Positions 17,965-26,751 of a stretch of 64,000 nt of DNA are shown here, piece after piece. The number at the start of each line of letters is the position of its first letter. The stretch's first letter is position 1. A program made the translations under genes and the position numbers. Below the pieces are notes generated by a model. It saw only the letters and a program-made list of their open reading frames with translations. It ran no database searches and was not told the DNA's origin. The DNA is from Maridesulfovibrio bastinii DSM 16055 (GTDB lineage: Bacteria; Desulfobacterota; Desulfovibrionia; Desulfovibrionales; Desulfovibrionaceae), in NCBI RefSeq assembly GCF_000429985.1, contig NZ_AUCX01000013.1:62001-126000 (forward strand). Reading direction: 5' to 3'.

Positions 17965-18909
17965 ATGAGTTTGACCAGGCGTGATTTCGTGAAATTGTGC
18001 ACAGGTACTGTGGCTGGATTTGGTATTTCCCAAATGTTCAATCCGGAAATTGTGCATGCGCTGAAAAAGTTTGTACCGAATTGTTTCTGGTTGCAGGGAC
18101 AGGGCTGCACCGGATGTTCTGTATCAATTCTTAACAGCGTCCATCCCTCTATTGCAGAGGTTCTTTTAGAAGCGATCAATCTTGATTTCCATCCCACAAT
18201 TATGGGGTGTGAGGGCGAACAGGCTTTCTCATATATGTTCGACCAGGCCAAAGAGCAGGCTGGAAAATATGTTCTTATTATTGAAGGCGCAGTACCGGTG
18301 GCAGAAGACGGCCACTTTTGTGTACTGGGAGAAATTGAGCATAAAGACTACACAATGCTCGAAACTACCATAAAAATGGCAAAAGACGCCGCTCTGGTTG
18401 TTAATGTAGGCACTTGTTCTGCCTACGGTGGTATTCCCGCGGCAAAGGGCAACCTGACTGAATCTAAATCAGTAGGACAGGTGCTTGCTGAAAATGGAGT
18501 TAAGACTCCGGTTGTTAATATTCCCGGATGTCCTCCGCATCCTGACTGGATGGTCGGAACTCTTGTAGTTGCCATCAATGCCATTGAGCAGCATGGACTT
18601 GAAAAGGGGCTTGCTGAAGTAGTCAAGCTTCTGGACGATGAAGGCCGTCCTGTTCCTTTCTACGGGAAGAATATCCATGACAACTGTCCTTACCTCGATC
18701 AGTTCGATCAGGACAATTATGCAGATGTTTTCACCGATAAATCCAAATGTCGCTATGAACTTGGCTGTAAAGGTCCATTGAGCAATTCTGACTGCTTTAA
18801 GCGCAAATGGAATGGCGGTGTAAACTGGTGTGTTGAAAACTCTGTTTGTCTAGGCTGTGTTGAACCGGGATTTCCAGATGAGATGTCTCCGTTCTATGAG
18901 CCGTGTTAG
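17965..18909 (+). CDS. hysB: Periplasmic [NiFeSe] hydrogenase small subunit
   Basis: 314 aa. A Tat signal (SLTRRDFVKL, R5-R6) leads to the iron-sulfur domain: CTGCS (C48, C51), VGTCSAYGG, PGCPPHP, then the C-terminal cluster-binding part (NCPYLD, LGCKGP, CVENSVCLGCVEP). Overall wording closely follows Desulfovibrio HysB rather than HynB. It carries three Fe-S clusters that pass electrons from the NiFeSe site in HysA to periplasmic cytochrome c3. The Tat signal probably exports the whole HysAB dimer. AAGGAGG precedes the ATG. hysA follows after 40 bp. Confidence 0.95.
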   Translation: MSLTRRDFVKLCTGTVAGFGISQMFNPEIVHALKKFVPNCFWLQGQGCTGCSVSILNSVHPSIAEVLLEAINLDFHPTIMGCEGEQAFSYMFDQAKEQAGKYVLIIEGAVPVAEDGHFCVLGEIEHKDYTMLETTIKMAKDAALVVNVGTCSAYGGIPAAKGNLTESKSVGQVLAENGVKTPVVNIPGCPPHPDWMVGTLVVAINAIEQHGLEKGLAEVVKLLDDEGRPVPFYGKNIHDNCPYLDQFDQDNYADVFTDKSKCRYELGCKGPLSNSDCFKRKWNGGVNWCVENSVCLGCVEPGFPDEMSPFYEPC

Positions 18910-18949
18910 CTTTTTGGGCTATTGATCGAAAGCAGGAGGAATGCTGCAA

Positions 18950-20476
18950 ATGTCTCAGGCAAGTGATGCAACAAAAGGTAAATTAAAAATTGCCATCGAT
19001 CCGGTGACCAGAATTGAAGGTCATTTAAAGGCGGAAGTGCTGGTTGAAGGCGGAAAGGTCGTTGACGCATGGCTGTCAGGCGGAATGTATAGAGGGTTTG
19101 AAAACATTCTGGTCGGACGTGATCCCCGTGATGCCGCCCAGTTGACACAGAGGTTGTGCGGGGTTTGTCCTACAGCCCATTCAACCGCTTCATGTCGCGC
19201 GCTGGATGATGCTTTTGAAGTTAAAGTAACAACTAACGGAAGGGTGACCAGAAATTTAATTTTTGGTGCCAACTATCTGCAATCTCATATACTGCATTTT
19301 TATCATCTTGCAGCTCTTGATTTTGTAAGGGGCCCAAGTAAAGCTCCATTTGTTCCTCGTTTTCCGCATCCTGACTTACGTCTGGACGAAAAAACAAATG
19401 CTGCAGCAGTTGACCAGTATGTCAAAGCTCTTGAAATCCGTCGAATATGCCATGAAATGGTAGCTATGTTCGGTGGAAAGATGCCACATATCTCCGGTCA
19501 GGTGGCAGGTGGAACAACTGAGATTCCTACTGAGGAAAAGCTTAAAGAATATGCCAGCCGTTTTAAAGTTGTGCAGAAGTTTGTTTCTGAAGTTTATGTG
19601 CCCACGGTCTATCTTATAGGATCTGTATATAAAGATCTTTTTGATGTCGGTCGCGGTTATAAAAACTGCATGGCTTATGGCGTTTTTCCACTGGATGATG
19701 AAGAAAGTGAATTCCTGCTTAAATCAGGTGTTTATATTGACGGTAAAGATGAAAAATTCGATTCGGACTTAATCCGTGAATATGTAAAATACTCCTGGTT
19801 TGATGAATCCTGTACTGATCTTCATCCTTCAAAGGGTAAGACAATCCCTCAGGTGCATAAAGACGGCGCATACAGTTTTGTTAAGTCTTCACGGTATAAT
19901 AAAAAGCCAGTTGAAGTTGGACCTCTTGCCCGTATGTGGGTTCAGAATCCTGACCTCAGCCCTATGGGCAGAAAGCAGCTTAAAGAGCTGTTTGGTATTG
20001 AGGCAACTAAGTTCCGCGACCTTGGAGATATGGCATTTTCAATAATGGGACGTCATATCGCAAGAGCTGAAGAAGCGTATATTGTTGCCAATGCAATTGG
20101 TGACATCTGGTTGAAAGAAGTGAAACCCGGTGAAGAGACTTATGTTAAGACCAATATCCCGGTTTCTGCCGAAGGACTTGGGCTGACAGAGGCTCCCAGA
20201 GGATCGCTTTTACATTATATCAACATCAAGAATTCAGTTACCGCAAATTATCAGTTGATGCCCGCAACATTGTGGAACACAAATCCACGCGATGATATGG
20301 GGCAGAGAGGGCCTGTTGAGCAAGCGCTTATAGGGTGCCCGGTTCCCGATGAGAGTAATCCGGTCAACGTGTCCAGGATCATTAGATCCTTTGACCCGTG
20401 ACTGGGCTGTGCCGTGCACGTGCTGCACGCAGAGACTGGTAAGGAAACTGTAACTATCATAAATGATGGATGTTAA
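18950..20476 (+). CDS. hysA: [NiFeSe] hydrogenase large subunit, selenocysteine at in-frame UGA
   Basis: 508 aa if UGA at 20399-20401 is read as selenocysteine (residue 484). Stopping there would lose the last nickel ligands. Reading on gives DP-U-LGCAVH and then VLHAETG and a TAA at 20474, the exact C-terminal pattern of HysA. Ni ligands are C70 and C73 (RLCGVC) with U484 and C487. The stretch after the conserved His should be removed by the maturation protease HysD (20686). I chose the ATG at 18950: AGGAGG lies 10 bases upstream, but only one base before the ATG at 18941. It oxidises or makes H2 in the periplasm with HysB. Automatic calls will truncate it at 20401. Confidence 0.95.
20399..20432 (+). 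promoter_or_regulatory. UGA-Sec codon and bacterial SECIS-like hairpin in hysA
   Basis: UGA at 20399-20401. Directly downstream, CTG (20407-20409) pairs with CAG (20430-20432) and CGTGCA (20413-20418) pairs with TGCACG (20424-20429), with a three-base bulge and a CGTGC loop. The loop starts 17 bases after the UGA and has G near its start, as expected for a SelB-binding bacterial SECIS. selA/B/C/D are not in the window. Confidence 0.8.
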
Positions 20477-20549
20477 AATTCTATTATCAGAATTTTAGTT
20501 TCATAATTTGAATTATCTGACCGTGTTTAACGGCTGGATTGATAAAATT

Positions 20550-20590
20550 TCTCCCGGATTTAGGTGTTTGGCCGGTTCGGGAGATTTTTT
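20550..20590 (+). terminator. Terminator after hysBA
   Basis: TCTCCCG (20550-20556) pairs with CGGGAGA (20578-20584), with further CCGG/CCGG pairing inside, then TTTTTT. It places hysD in a separate transcription unit unless read-through occurs. Confidence 0.82.
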
Positions 20591-20685
20591 ATCCATACTG
20601 ACTATCAATTCTTTCTGTGAATATATAAAAAGTGATTTATTATAATCATGACCATAAAATTCAGAAGCAGTCAGGGATTTTTTAA

Positions 20686-21153
20686 ATGAAAAAAATTTTA
20701 GTTATGGGAGTCGGCAATATCCTTCTGATGGATGAAGGTGCGGGGGTTCATGCCGTTCAAAAATTACAATGTGAGGACTGGCCTGAGAATGTTGAAATTG
20801 TTGATGGGGGAACTTTCACTCAGGATATATTCCACATTCTTGAAGGGTACGATTATCTTTTAGTGCTTGATATTGTTCATGCCGGAGGAAATCCGGGGGA
20901 CATATACGTCTTTTCAGAAGAAGATCTGGTTCAAAATGAAGATCAGAGGCTTTCATTGCACGATGTCGACTTGATTGATTCTTTGAATATGGCTGAAATG
21001 GTCGGCAACAGGCCTGTTATGAGGGTGGTTGGTATTGAACCTAAAAAATATACAGACTGGGGCATGGAATTAACACCGGAAGTTCAAAGCAGATTTGATC
21101 TTTTTTTGGAAACTGCGCGTAATGAGATAAAAAAATATCTTGATCAGTGTTGA
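20686..21153 (+). CDS. hysD: Hydrogenase maturation endopeptidase
   Basis: 155 aa, HyaD/HybD family. The conserved GVGNILLMDEG start has metal ligand E17, D62 lies in LVLDIVHAGG and H92 in SLHDVD, the three nickel-sensing residues of this family. It clips the C-terminal tail of the large subunit after nickel insertion. Its place behind hysBA makes HysA the obvious substrate, here with a cut after the His of the U-x-x-C-x-x-H motif. The symbol hysD follows that context. The ribosome site is weak (CAGGGA), and a terminator lies between it and hysA. Confidence 0.92.
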   Translation: MKKILVMGVGNILLMDEGAGVHAVQKLQCEDWPENVEIVDGGTFTQDIFHILEGYDYLLVLDIVHAGGNPGDIYVFSEEDLVQNEDQRLSLHDVDLIDSLNMAEMVGNRPVMRVVGIEPKKYTDWGMELTPEVQSRFDLFLETARNEIKKYLDQC

Positions 21154-21159
21154 TTTTTT

Positions 21160-21195
21160 GTGCCGACTGGACAGCCATGAACAGCCGGCACTTAT
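21160..21195 (+). terminator. Probable terminator after hysD
   Basis: GTGCCGACTG (21160-21169) pairs with CAGCCGGCAC (21182-21191) with one mismatch, followed by TTATTTATT. It lies between convergent hysD and the CBS gene. The T-run is weak. Confidence 0.55.
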
Positions 21196-21630
21196 TTATT
21201 CACTTTGTTCAAGAGCTTCCATAAGATTCAGGGTTAGTTTTAAAAAATCAGCCTCAGTTATAATTCCAACTAGATTTTCACCATTCTCAATTACCGGTAG
21301 ACATCCATATTTATGGTGCAGCAGTAAATAAGCACATTCTTTTAGTGGTGTGTTCGGTGTAATTGTTTTTACGTCCCTATTCATGATTTCACCGACAGGT
21401 ATTCCCGCGTCGATTTCTCCCTGAGTTTTTGAATCAATATCCGCAAGTTTAGAAATAGTTGCGGAAAGGAGGTCTCTGTGGGTAAGAAGACCTACGAAAG
21501 AGTTCTCTCCCGTAATAATCGGAATATGGCGGATTCTTTTCAGATCCATTATAGACCGTGCTGTTTTTAGCGAATCATTACGGCGGAGGGTAAATAATTC
21601 CGTTGACATAAGATCACTGACTTTAAGCAT
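21196..21630 (-). CDS. Tandem CBS-domain protein
   Basis: 144 aa made of two CBS domains (about 1-58 and 78-135). Each has the SDLM or GEIMNRDVKTITP start, and the second ends in LPVIENGENLVGIITEADFLK. Stand-alone CBS pairs bind adenine nucleotides and act as energy or ligand sensors. No catalytic or DNA-binding part is attached. GGAGG precedes the ATG on the minus strand. It is monocistronic between hysD and pcm. Its target is unknown. Confidence 0.9.
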   Translation of the reverse strand: MLKVSDLMSTELFTLRRNDSLKTARSIMDLKRIRHIPIITGENSFVGLLTHRDLLSATISKLADIDSKTQGEIDAGIPVGEIMNRDVKTITPNTPLKECAYLLLHHKYGCLPVIENGENLVGIITEADFLKLTLNLMEALEQSE

Positions 21631-21914
21631 TTTTTCCTCCTTTTTATCATGTTTAAATTTTGCCTTTTGCTGTAGCTATGTCAAGCAATAAGGTTAATCC
21701 ATATTTTGTAATATTTTTTTTAACAGTAAAAATGTTAAATATGATTTAATTTTTTATTGATTGTGATTTTTTAATGCCTTCACATACATGGATGGAGGTT
21801 GACTTGGCTTGTAAAATCTGATTTTCAACTGCTTAAAATATTTCAAAGTACAACTTTCATATTTTGATTGTTGAAGAGCGTTTGTGCTCCGACTGGAATC
21901 TAAAAGGGGGTACT

Positions 21915-22559
21915 GTGCGGATAGATCCAAAGATCCGCAGAGAAAAAATGGTTAAGGAACAGGTTGAGGCCAGAGGTGTGAGTGACCCTGCTGTTCTGGA
22001 TGCCATGAAAAGAGTTCCGAGGCATTTATTTGTTGAGGAGGCTCTTGCTGCGCGTGCTTATGACGACAATTCGTTGCCTATTGGTGAAGGACAGACTATT
22101 TCCCAGCCTTTTATAGTCGGATTTATGACTGAGTTACTACAAATTTCACCGGAACATAAAATTTTGGAAATAGGAACCGGTTCCGGTTATCAGGCGGCAG
22201 TTCTGGCCGAGCTTGGTGCTGATGTTTATACAATAGAACGAATTAAAAAACTTTTTATGCGTACCAGAAAGCTCCTGTTTGAAATGAGATATTTCAATAT
22301 CAGAGTTAAGCTTGATGATGGCACAACCGGTTGGCCAGATGAAGGACCGTTTGACAGAATAATTGTTACTGCTGGAGGCCCTGAGGTTCCACAGAGTCTG
22401 ATAGATCAGCTTGCTGATCCAGGCAGGATGATTATCCCCGTCGGCTCGGAAAAGCGCAAACAGCGACTCATACTGGTTATAAAAGCAAACGGAGAAGTAA
22501 TTGAAGAAGACATGGGCGGATGTGCTTTTGTTGATCTTGTGGGAAAACAGGGCTGGTAA
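21915..22559 (+). CDS. pcm: Protein-L-isoaspartate O-methyltransferase
   Basis: 214 aa from GTG at 21915, which has AAGGGGG just upstream. An ATG at 21864 would add 17 residues unlike the family. The SAM-dependent methyltransferase core has [16 protein letters not shown] (motif I). The PCMT hallmarks are [26 protein letters not shown] and the ending VDLVGKQGW. It starts repair of isoaspartyl damage in aged proteins in the cytoplasm. The DUF368 gene follows after 18 bp and is probably co-transcribed. Confidence 0.94.
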   Translation: MRIDPKIRREKMVKEQVEARGVSDPAVLDAMKRVPRHLFVEEALAARAYDDNSLPIGEGQTISQPFIVGFMTELLQISPEHKILEIGTGSGYQAAVLAELGADVYTIERIKKLFMRTRKLLFEMRYFNIRVKLDDGTTGWPDEGPFDRIIVTAGGPEVPQSLIDQLADPGRMIIPVGSEKRKQRLILVIKANGEVIEEDMGGCAFVDLVGKQGW

Positions 22560-22577
22560 CAGGATTCAGTGTAAAAA

Positions 22578-23543
22578 ATGTTAAAAAAAGTTTCGCAGGC
22601 CTGGAATAGTGGACCTGGACCCAAGTCAGCTAAAGAATATCTGGTTCTTATTCTTAAAGGGTTATGCATGGGAATGGCCGATATTATCCCCGGTGTTTCT
22701 GGTGGAACTATGGCCTTTATAACAGGTATTTACGGACAACTGATTGATTCAATTCGTTCCTTTGATTTTGTCTTTTTTAAAAAAGTCCTAACCTTTGATT
22801 TTTCCGGAGCCATTGAGAGAGCTCATTTAAAATTTATAATTCCACTGCTTTTTGGAATCTTACTGGCAATGGTTTCCGTTGCTAATATTATTCATTATTT
22901 TCTGGTTCAGCATCCTGTTCCGCTCTGGTCCCTCTTTTTCGGGTTGATAGCTGCTTCAATATTTGTCGTTGGTCGCAGGACAGGGACCTTTTCTTATTCC
23001 AATTTTTTTATAGGAATGCTTGGTGCTGTTGGAAGCTACTATCTTGTTGGAATGATTCCTGTTACGACCCCGAATGATTTATGGTTTGTTTTTCTTTGCG
23101 CCACAGTAGCTATCTGTGCAATGATTTTGCCAGGAATCAGTGGGGCTTTCATATTGCTTTTGCTTGGGAAGTACGAATACATTACCGGGGCTCTTAGAAA
23201 TCCGGCCTTACCAGGTAATATTACTGTTCTTCTGGTTTTTATTGTCGGCTGTGCCGTTGGAATTTCTTTGTTCTCAAGGGTCCTCCATTATTTTCTGGAA
23301 AGATACCATAATGCTACAATAAGTTTGCTTACCGGATTTATGGCTGGGGCTATGCGTAAAGTCTGGCCCTGGAAAGAAGTGTTGGATTCTGTGACGATTC
23401 GTGGCAAAGTCCACGTGCTCAGTGAGACAAATGTATTGCCTCCTGCTTTTGACAGTACTTTTTGGTTGGCGGTATTTCTTGCTTTAGTCGGGTTTGCCGC
23501 AGTACTATTTCTGGAATGGATGTCATCAGCCAGAAATGGCTGA
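22578..23543 (+). CDS. popT: DUF368 membrane protein, undecaprenyl-phosphate carrier (PopT family)
   Basis: 321 aa, about eight to nine membrane spans. The DUF368 signature GLCMGMADIIPGVSGGTMAF (about residues 30-49) and its inverted-repeat partner ICAMILPGISGAFILLLLGKYE (middle) are both clear. DUF368 proteins were recently linked to recycling of C55-P lipid carrier across the membrane, alongside DedA-type UptA proteins. The family assignment is secure; the carrier role follows from that work. It sits 18 bp after pcm, with a poor ribosome site, and before mrp. Confidence 0.87.
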   Translation: MLKKVSQAWNSGPGPKSAKEYLVLILKGLCMGMADIIPGVSGGTMAFITGIYGQLIDSIRSFDFVFFKKVLTFDFSGAIERAHLKFIIPLLFGILLAMVSVANIIHYFLVQHPVPLWSLFFGLIAASIFVVGRRTGTFSYSNFFIGMLGAVGSYYLVGMIPVTTPNDLWFVFLCATVAICAMILPGISGAFILLLLGKYEYITGALRNPALPGNITVLLVFIVGCAVGISLFSRVLHYFLERYHNATISLLTGFMAGAMRKVWPWKEVLDSVTIRGKVHVLSETNVLPPAFDSTFWLAVFLALVGFAAVLFLEWMSSARNG

Positions 23544-23598
23544 TATATACGGGGTAAATTTTCCCGGATTTGTTTAATCGTTAAAAAGGCAGATTAGA

Positions 23599-24483
23599 AT
23601 GAGTTCATGCGGATCATGTTCGAGCGGCAAGGACAATAATGGAGAAAGTGCAGCTCATGCTCTTCAAAATGAGCTGATTTCGTCCACTCTTGCCAAAATC
23701 AAATATAAGATTTTTGTAATGAGCGGAAAAGGTGGTGTCGGTAAGAGTTCAGTAGCCGTAAACATTGCTGCAGCTCTTGCTGATAAGAGGTACAAGGTTG
23801 GAATACTAGATGTAGATATTCATGGACCCAGCGTACCTCATCTGCTTGGAATAACCGGCCAGCTTGATGTTGAGCGTGGGAATCTGGTTGTCCCTAAAAA
23901 GGTTAATGACAATCTTTCGGCAGTTTCTATGGAGTCATTGCTAAAAGACCCAGATCAGGCTGTTTTATGGCGCGGACCCATGAAAACTTCGGCTATCAGA
24001 CAGTTTATTTCTGATGTACAGTGGGGCGAGCTTGATTTTCTGGTTATTGATTCCCCTCCGGGAACCGGTGACGAGCCTATGACTGTTTTAAAAACAGTTC
24101 CTGAATCTCTGGCAGTTGTAGTTACAACTCCTCAGGAAGTTTCATTGGCTGATGTACGTAAGGCTATTAATTTTCTGCAGTATGCAAAAGCAAATATACT
24201 TGGTGTCGTAGAAAATATGAGTGGTCTTATCTGTCCTCATTGTAAAGAACGTATTGACCTCTTTAAGAGTGGCGGAGGTAAAGATCTCGCTGAGAAATAT
24301 GGTCTTCCGTTTTTAGGTGCTGTTCCACTTGATCCCACAACAGTAGTTGCCGGAGATCTTGGACGTCCTGTTGTTATGCTTGAAGAAGCTTCACCAGCTA
24401 AAGATGCTTTCAGGGCATTGGCTGATAAAGTCGCTGAAGCAGCAGAAAGCAGCCTTGAGATTGCTTCCAGCTCTCATACATAA
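23599..24483 (+). CDS. mrp: Mrp/NBP35-family iron-sulfur carrier ATPase
   Basis: 294 aa. The N-terminal Cys cluster CGSC (residues 4-7) resembles NBP35. The deviant Walker A MSGKGGVGKS (about 42-51) and switch DVDIHGPSVPHLLG follow, then DSPPGTGDEP. A CPHC motif (about 214-217) holds the bridging Fe-S cluster at the dimer interface. It loads or delivers Fe-S clusters in the cytoplasm, useful in an organism rich in hydrogenase and other Fe-S proteins. AGGCAG precedes the ATG. Start and length are normal. Confidence 0.92.
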   Translation: MSSCGSCSSGKDNNGESAAHALQNELISSTLAKIKYKIFVMSGKGGVGKSSVAVNIAAALADKRYKVGILDVDIHGPSVPHLLGITGQLDVERGNLVVPKKVNDNLSAVSMESLLKDPDQAVLWRGPMKTSAIRQFISDVQWGELDFLVIDSPPGTGDEPMTVLKTVPESLAVVVTTPQEVSLADVRKAINFLQYAKANILGVVENMSGLICPHCKERIDLFKSGGGKDLAEKYGLPFLGAVPLDPTTVVAGDLGRPVVMLEEASPAKDAFRALADKVAEAAESSLEIASSSHT

Positions 24484-24522
24484 AAAAAAGATTCCTGCGG
24501 CGGCTGGTTTGCCGCAGGAATC
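24482..24522 (-). terminator. Hairpin after mrp with T-run only on the minus strand
   Basis: Perfect 12-bp stem 24490-24501 / 24511-24522 (GATTCCTGCGGC arm). The run of eight A at 24482-24489 precedes it on the plus strand, so the U-tract needed for intrinsic termination exists only for minus-strand transcripts. Downstream on the plus strand is ATGTTATAAGG. It therefore looks like a barrier to antisense reading into mrp, not a normal mrp terminator. Confidence 0.6.
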
Positions 24523-24626
24523 ATGTTATAAGGGGTTGACTTTATAAAGCTCAACCATTTATCCCCTTTGGAAATTTGTTTTTGATTTTTACATACATTA
24601 TAAATTTTTACTGACCGGATTTTAAG

Positions 24627-25175
24627 ATGTTCAACCTTGCCAATTCGCTTACTTTGGGTCGTGTCCTGACAGTACCGGTTATTGTCCTGTTAATGTATTT
24701 TCCGAACCATTTTACTGCCTTTCTAGCGGCAGTATTATTTTTTATTGCGTCTGTAACTGATGTTATGGATGGAATAGTTGCCCGTAGACAGAATCAGGTA
24801 ACAAATTTAGGTAAATTTCTTGATCCGCTCGCAGACAAACTGCTAATCGGGTCTGTGCTTATTATGCTGGTAGAGCTGGGCTGGGTTCCTGCATGGATTA
24901 CCATCATAATTATATGTAGGGAATTGGCTGTTACCGGTTTGCGTGCAATAGCAATGGAAAAAGGACTTGTACTTGCCGCAGATAAATTCGGTAAAATGAA
25001 AACAGTCTGTCAAAGTTTTGCCTTAGGCCCACTTCTCCTTAATTATCAGTATTTTGGGGTAGATTGGCATCGTGTTGGAACATATATACTTTATGTTGCA
25101 TTGTTTTTGACTGTTTTTTCCGGAGCTAATTATATGTACAACCTTTATAAAATTTGGTTAAGTAATGACCAATAA
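24627..25175 (+). CDS. pgsA: CDP-diacylglycerol-glycerol-3-phosphate 3-phosphatidyltransferase
   Basis: 182 aa with four to five membrane spans. It has the CDP-alcohol phosphotransferase motif D-G-x2-A-R-x8-G-x3-D-x3-D, read here as DVMDGIVARRQ...GKFLDPLADK (about residues 44-72). It makes phosphatidylglycerol-phosphate from CDP-diacylglycerol and glycerol-3-phosphate at the inner membrane. It is the first of a run of plus-strand genes (24627-27546) with small gaps or overlaps. No strong ribosome site was seen (GGATTTTAAG before the ATG). Confidence 0.93.
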   Translation: MFNLANSLTLGRVLTVPVIVLLMYFPNHFTAFLAAVLFFIASVTDVMDGIVARRQNQVTNLGKFLDPLADKLLIGSVLIMLVELGWVPAWITIIIICRELAVTGLRAIAMEKGLVLAADKFGKMKTVCQSFALGPLLLNYQYFGVDWHRVGTYILYVALFLTVFSGANYMYNLYKIWLSNDQ

Positions 25176-25201
25176 TTAACCAGACCATGAGGTGTTTTAG
25201 T

Positions 25202-25489
25202 TTGGAATGCAGCAAAAACTTATCTGAGCAGGGTCTTATGATCAGGGTGAGCAATTGCCTTGAAACTATCCTTGAGCTTGAAAGTGAGCTAAAGAGACTT
25301 GATATGGGAAAAAGTCTTGTGGATGAATTTGATATTCTCAAGGACTTTTTGACCCGTATGAATAATCTCGAAGTCTGTGAAGATGACGTGGTTAGGATTG
25401 AGGCTGCAACAGCCAATTTTCTGGAAGAGCTTAAAGAACCACTTTACAGCATTGATATTCCTCAGACTTCATTTATCAGATTGCAGTAG
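25202..25489 (+). CDS. Small acidic helical protein, function unknown
   Basis: 95 aa from TTG at 25202, which has GAGG 9 bases upstream. The ATG at 25187 has no ribosome site. It is predicted all-helical (LETILELESELKRLDMG, DEFDILKDFLTRMNNLE, ATANFLEELKEP) with no membrane span or known motif. It lies between pgsA and an FtsB-like gene whose start is 8 bp after its stop, so co-expression is likely. A role near envelope or division proteins is only a neighbourhood inference. Confidence 0.65.
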   Translation: MECSKNLSEQGLMIRVSNCLETILELESELKRLDMGKSLVDEFDILKDFLTRMNNLEVCEDDVVRIEAATANFLEELKEPLYSIDIPQTSFIRLQ

Positions 25490-25497
25490 GAGAATTT

Positions 25498-25818
25498 GTG
25501 TTAGGCCGCAGAATCCTGCTTGGTATCTTGATAGTAGTAAACCTTATTCTGATTATTCGCCTTGCCGTAAGCGATCAGGGTATTTTCGGATATAACGATC
25601 TTGATGATCGGGTTGATACTCTTCAAGAAAAAATAGAAAAAACAGATGCTCGCAGTCTTGAGTTGAGCAGGGAAATCAGGCGTCTTAAGACCGATAGATC
25701 ATATCAGGAAAAAGTTATTCGCAGTCGTATGAATTACGTTAAGGATAACGAAATACTATATATTTTCCCAGATTCAGTGGAAAATAACTCTCCGGGAGTC
25801 AACTCTGATGCAAAGTAA
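25498..25818 (+). CDS. FtsB/DivIC-like septum formation initiator protein
   Basis: 106 aa, GTG start with AGGAG 6 bases upstream. A short cytoplasmic start, one membrane span (about 5-24) and a coiled coil (about 34-68: LDDRVDTLQEKIEKTDARSL...) are followed by the RSRMNYVKDNEILYIFPD ending. The membrane-coil-xxLGYVkpgEivi/fp layout is that of FtsB/DivIC, which bridge FtsL and FtsQ in the divisome. Its end overlaps the TPR gene by 11 nt. The gene name is not certain from sequence alone. Confidence 0.8.
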   Translation: MLGRRILLGILIVVNLILIIRLAVSDQGIFGYNDLDDRVDTLQEKIEKTDARSLELSREIRRLKTDRSYQEKVIRSRMNYVKDNEILYIFPDSVENNSPGVNSDAK

Positions 25819-26659
25819 AATAGAGTGGTATCAGGAAGTACTGGCACTTGAGCCTAGTTCAAAAGTTTTTTTCCCTCTCGCCAGATTATTTGTAGAAATT
25901 GGAAGTCTGGAAAAAGCTGTAACCACTCTCAGGATGGGCCTCGATCGTCATCCTGATTATCTTGAAGCCCGGCTTTTACTCGTTGAAACTCTGGTAAGAC
26001 TGGATCGTGAAGAAGAAGCCAAGGCTGCTATAGATCCACTGACCAGACTTTTTACTACTTATCCTGAATTCTGGAAGCTTTGGGGAGACAGTATTTCCGG
26101 CGGTAACAGAGATGTAGCTGCTGCAATTGCTTTTGCCTTCTCAGGACTTCATGGCTCTTCCATGACTTGGTCTGATGTTATGGCTGCCGGAATGGAGTCT
26201 TTGACTGGTTTTGATGCCAGCAAAACAGCAAGTAGTAAATGCGATGATTCGAAGCTTGCTGAATTTGAGTCCGGTGACGAAATAGAGCGTGAAATTGAGA
26301 ATGCTGTTGAAAGCATAAATTGCGGTTGTGATTATGATGATGCAGAGGATTCAGTTGAAATAGATACCTTGAAAACCAGAACGATGGCTGAGGTTCTGGC
26401 TTCTCAGGGAGATATTGAAGGCTCCCTTGAAATTTATCGTGATCTTGCATCTCATTGTTCTGATGAAAAGGAGTGCAAGGAGTTACGGACAATAATTTCA
26501 AATATTTCTGCGCGACTGGACATTCCTGCTGAAAGCTATACCGATCCTGCATGCTCACCAGAAGATAAAGATGACCCTTATTGTAAGCATGCTAAAAGTA
26601 AATTAATGAATACTCTTGAAATTCTTGCCAGCAGGCTTGAAGCTAGAGCTTCAAAATAA
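25808..26659 (+). CDS. Tetratricopeptide repeat protein
   Basis: 283 aa. TPR-like helical pairs fill residues 1-75 (WYQEVLALEPSSKVFFPLA, EKAVTTLRMGLDRHPDYLEA, LLVETLVRLDREEEA). An acidic linker with several Cys follows (CGCDYDDAEDSVE). A last TPR-like unit lies near 200-225 (MAEVLASQGDIEGSLEIYRDL). It has no signal peptide and is probably cytoplasmic. It overlaps the FtsB-like gene by 11 nt, so the two are translationally coupled. The Cys-rich part (C137, several near 165-190, C235, C242) is unusual for a TPR protein, but no metal motif is clear. Confidence 0.78.
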   Translation: MQSKIEWYQEVLALEPSSKVFFPLARLFVEIGSLEKAVTTLRMGLDRHPDYLEARLLLVETLVRLDREEEAKAAIDPLTRLFTTYPEFWKLWGDSISGGNRDVAAAIAFAFSGLHGSSMTWSDVMAAGMESLTGFDASKTASSKCDDSKLAEFESGDEIEREIENAVESINCGCDYDDAEDSVEIDTLKTRTMAEVLASQGDIEGSLEIYRDLASHCSDEKECKELRTIISNISARLDIPAESYTDPACSPEDKDDPYCKHAKSKLMNTLEILASRLEARASK

Positions 26660-26751
26660 TTTATAATTTAAGCTGTATATTACATAGTTTTTTAGTTCCT
26701 TTTATTTTTATTAATGAGCTGAAACTTAAGTTAAATTTGTTCGGAAATAAT

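Noticed and set aside
20251-20460. Minus-strand frame over the hysA end
   Set aside because: It is a shadow of the hysA coding frame, which continues through the UGA.
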